Assembly (NCBI GenBank): GCA_937930305.1 | Contig: CALGLE010000001.1 | Span: 62,001-126,000, forward strand | Direction: 5' to 3' | Origin: an uncultured Granulosicoccaceae bacterium | GTDB lineage: Bacteria; Pseudomonadota; Gammaproteobacteria; Granulosicoccales; Granulosicoccaceae | DNA: 64,000 nucleotides | Part shown: positions 63,229 to 64,000 of the stretch, one piece after another | How positions within the stretch are numbered: position 1 is the first letter of the stretch | Layout of the letters: every line of letters begins with the position of its first letter | Program-made: the position numbers and the translations under genes | The notes under the pieces: generated by a model | Told to the model about the DNA's origin: nothing | Databases searched by the model: none | What the model saw: the letters and a program-made list of their open reading frames with translations, nothing else

Positions 63229-64000
63229 ATGAACTCGCAGATAAATACCGAAACACCCAATGCTGTGATCAACATGCAGGGAATAACAAAGCAATTCGGT
63301 GGTGTCGTTGCGTTAAATAATGTTGATCTAACGGCTTACGCTGGTGAAGTATTAGCCATAGTCGGTGACAACGGTGCGGGGAAATCTACCTTAATAAAAA
63401 TTTTAACCGGGGTATACCAACCAACCAATGGGCATATCGAACTCGATGGTCAACGTTTTTCAATGGCCAACCACTCTGATGCGATTGCTGCCGGTGTCGA
63501 TGCGGTGTATCAAAACCTCGCTATCGCGGATCACTTAACGCCAGCACAAAATTTGTTTCTAGGTGGTGAACTGACGAAGTCCTTCATGGGTTTCACAATC
63601 CTAGACAATAAGAAAATGAAAGCTGCGGCCACAAAAATCCTTGAAGAGCGGCTAGGCGTTCGACTCAAAAGCATGGATGTTCTTACTGAGAGTCTCTCTG
63701 GCGGGCAAAGACAGGCGGTTGCCATCGCGCGAGCAGTTCGCCATGAAAATCTTCGTGTTCTGGTGATGGATGAACCCACTGCAGCCTTGGGGCCGCAAGA
63801 AACCGCAAGAACGTTACAACTGATCAAAGCATTGCGCGACCAAGGTCTTACGGTGATCGTTATCTCACATTCCTTGGATGACGTATTTGAGATTTCTGAT
63901 CGTATCCACGTGCAACGTCGAGGGCAATGCGTTGGGGTAGTGAAAACATCAGACACAAATAATGAAGAAGTGCTGAGCATGATCGTTGGCGCGTCAACAA
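63229..64000 (+). CDS. Sugar ABC transporter ATPase (cut by window end)
   Basis: The first 257 residues are inside the window: Walker A GDNGAGKST, signature LSGGQRQAVAIARA, Walker B VLVMDEPTAALG and an H-loop with VIVISHSLDD. The sequence is close to FrcA-type single-domain sugar ATPases, but it is still open at base 64000, so a double-domain protein cannot be excluded. A GAAGAAG run precedes the ATG. It is led by LacI operator site 2 and is probably the first gene of a second importer in the same regulon. Confidence 0.85.
   Translation, partial: MNSQINTETPNAVINMQGITKQFGGVVALNNVDLTAYAGEVLAIVGDNGAGKSTLIKILTGVYQPTNGHIELDGQRFSMANHSDAIAAGVDAVYQNLAIADHLTPAQNLFLGGELTKSFMGFTILDNKKMKAAATKILEERLGVRLKSMDVLTESLSGGQRQAVAIARAVRHENLRVLVMDEPTAALGPQETARTLQLIKALRDQGLTVIVISHSLDDVFEISDRIHVQRRGQCVGVVKTSDTNNEEVLSMIVGAST

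Overview
The window reads as chromosomal DNA of a heterotrophic, probably marine, gammaproteobacterium. The pointers are moderate GC (about half by eye), a gammaproteobacterial-type Tsp/Prc protease, a zinc-uptake cluster of the Vibrio zrg type, many nutrient ABC transporters with LysR/LacI control, and a large phosphonate catabolism locus. The genus cannot be named from what is visible. I saw no rRNA, tRNA, CRISPR array, phage or insertion sequence.

Layout. 1-2.9 kb: a truncated SnoaL-FMO fusion monooxygenase, divergent from a MetE-core-like methyltransferase. 2.9-20.1 kb: the phosphonate block. It holds a LysR regulator, then phnW, phnA, phnY, a pbfA-type lyase and a D-2-hydroxyacid dehydrogenase in one tight operon. 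A second operon follows with a complete peptide/opine-type ABC importer, a formylglycine phosphonate-monoester-hydrolase/sulfatase and an aldehyde dehydrogenase. The expected chemistry is aminoethylphosphonate (or its 1-hydroxy form) to phosphonoacetaldehyde, then phosphonoacetate, then acetate plus phosphate. The second operon may bring in and open an esterified or peptide-bound phosphonate. 20-31 kb: a mixed metabolic stretch with a Tat-exported serine hydrolase, FAH hydrolase, disulfide oxidoreductase, metallophosphoesterase, two GSTs, DMT exporter, a degenerate enolase-superfamily protein, HMG-CoA lyase, a DAO-family oxidase and a membrane-anchored HhH protein. 31-42 kb: the Prc protease, a thrombospondin-3-repeat lipoprotein, an orphan pair of sugar-type ABC permeases, an ATL protein, RraA-like and double-SnoaL proteins, a DUF4377-like lipoprotein, an orphan response regulator and a DUF5063 protein.

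42.6-46.4 kb: a zrg-like zinc cluster (DUF3299, FtsX-type permease, LolD-type ATPase, His-rich DUF2796 protein, His-rich small protein) with a palindrome against the first start codon. 46.5-51.8 kb: a candidate thiol/quinone/iron-sulfur redox operon. It contains a CDGSH-CDGSH-glutamate-synthase fusion, two glutathionyl-hydroquinone reductases with different active sites (CPWC and CPWA) and a hemerythrin, divergent from a LysR gene across an AT-rich palindromic control region. 51.8-57.1 kb: an SLC13/TrkA-C transporter, an MFS transporter, a GH3 lipoprotein and a frameshifted Pro-rich lipoprotein. 57.2-64 kb: a LacI regulator and two sugar-type ABC operons, the second cut by the window end, with a D-2-hydroxyacid dehydrogenase. 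Both operons carry the same CGTTAYCGGTAACG palindrome upstream, so they probably form one small regulon.

The least described arrangements are the phosphonate block with its own oligopeptide-type importer and ester hydrolase, and the CDGSH-GltS / hydroquinone reductase / hemerythrin operon. All functions come from motif and context reading; no database search was run.
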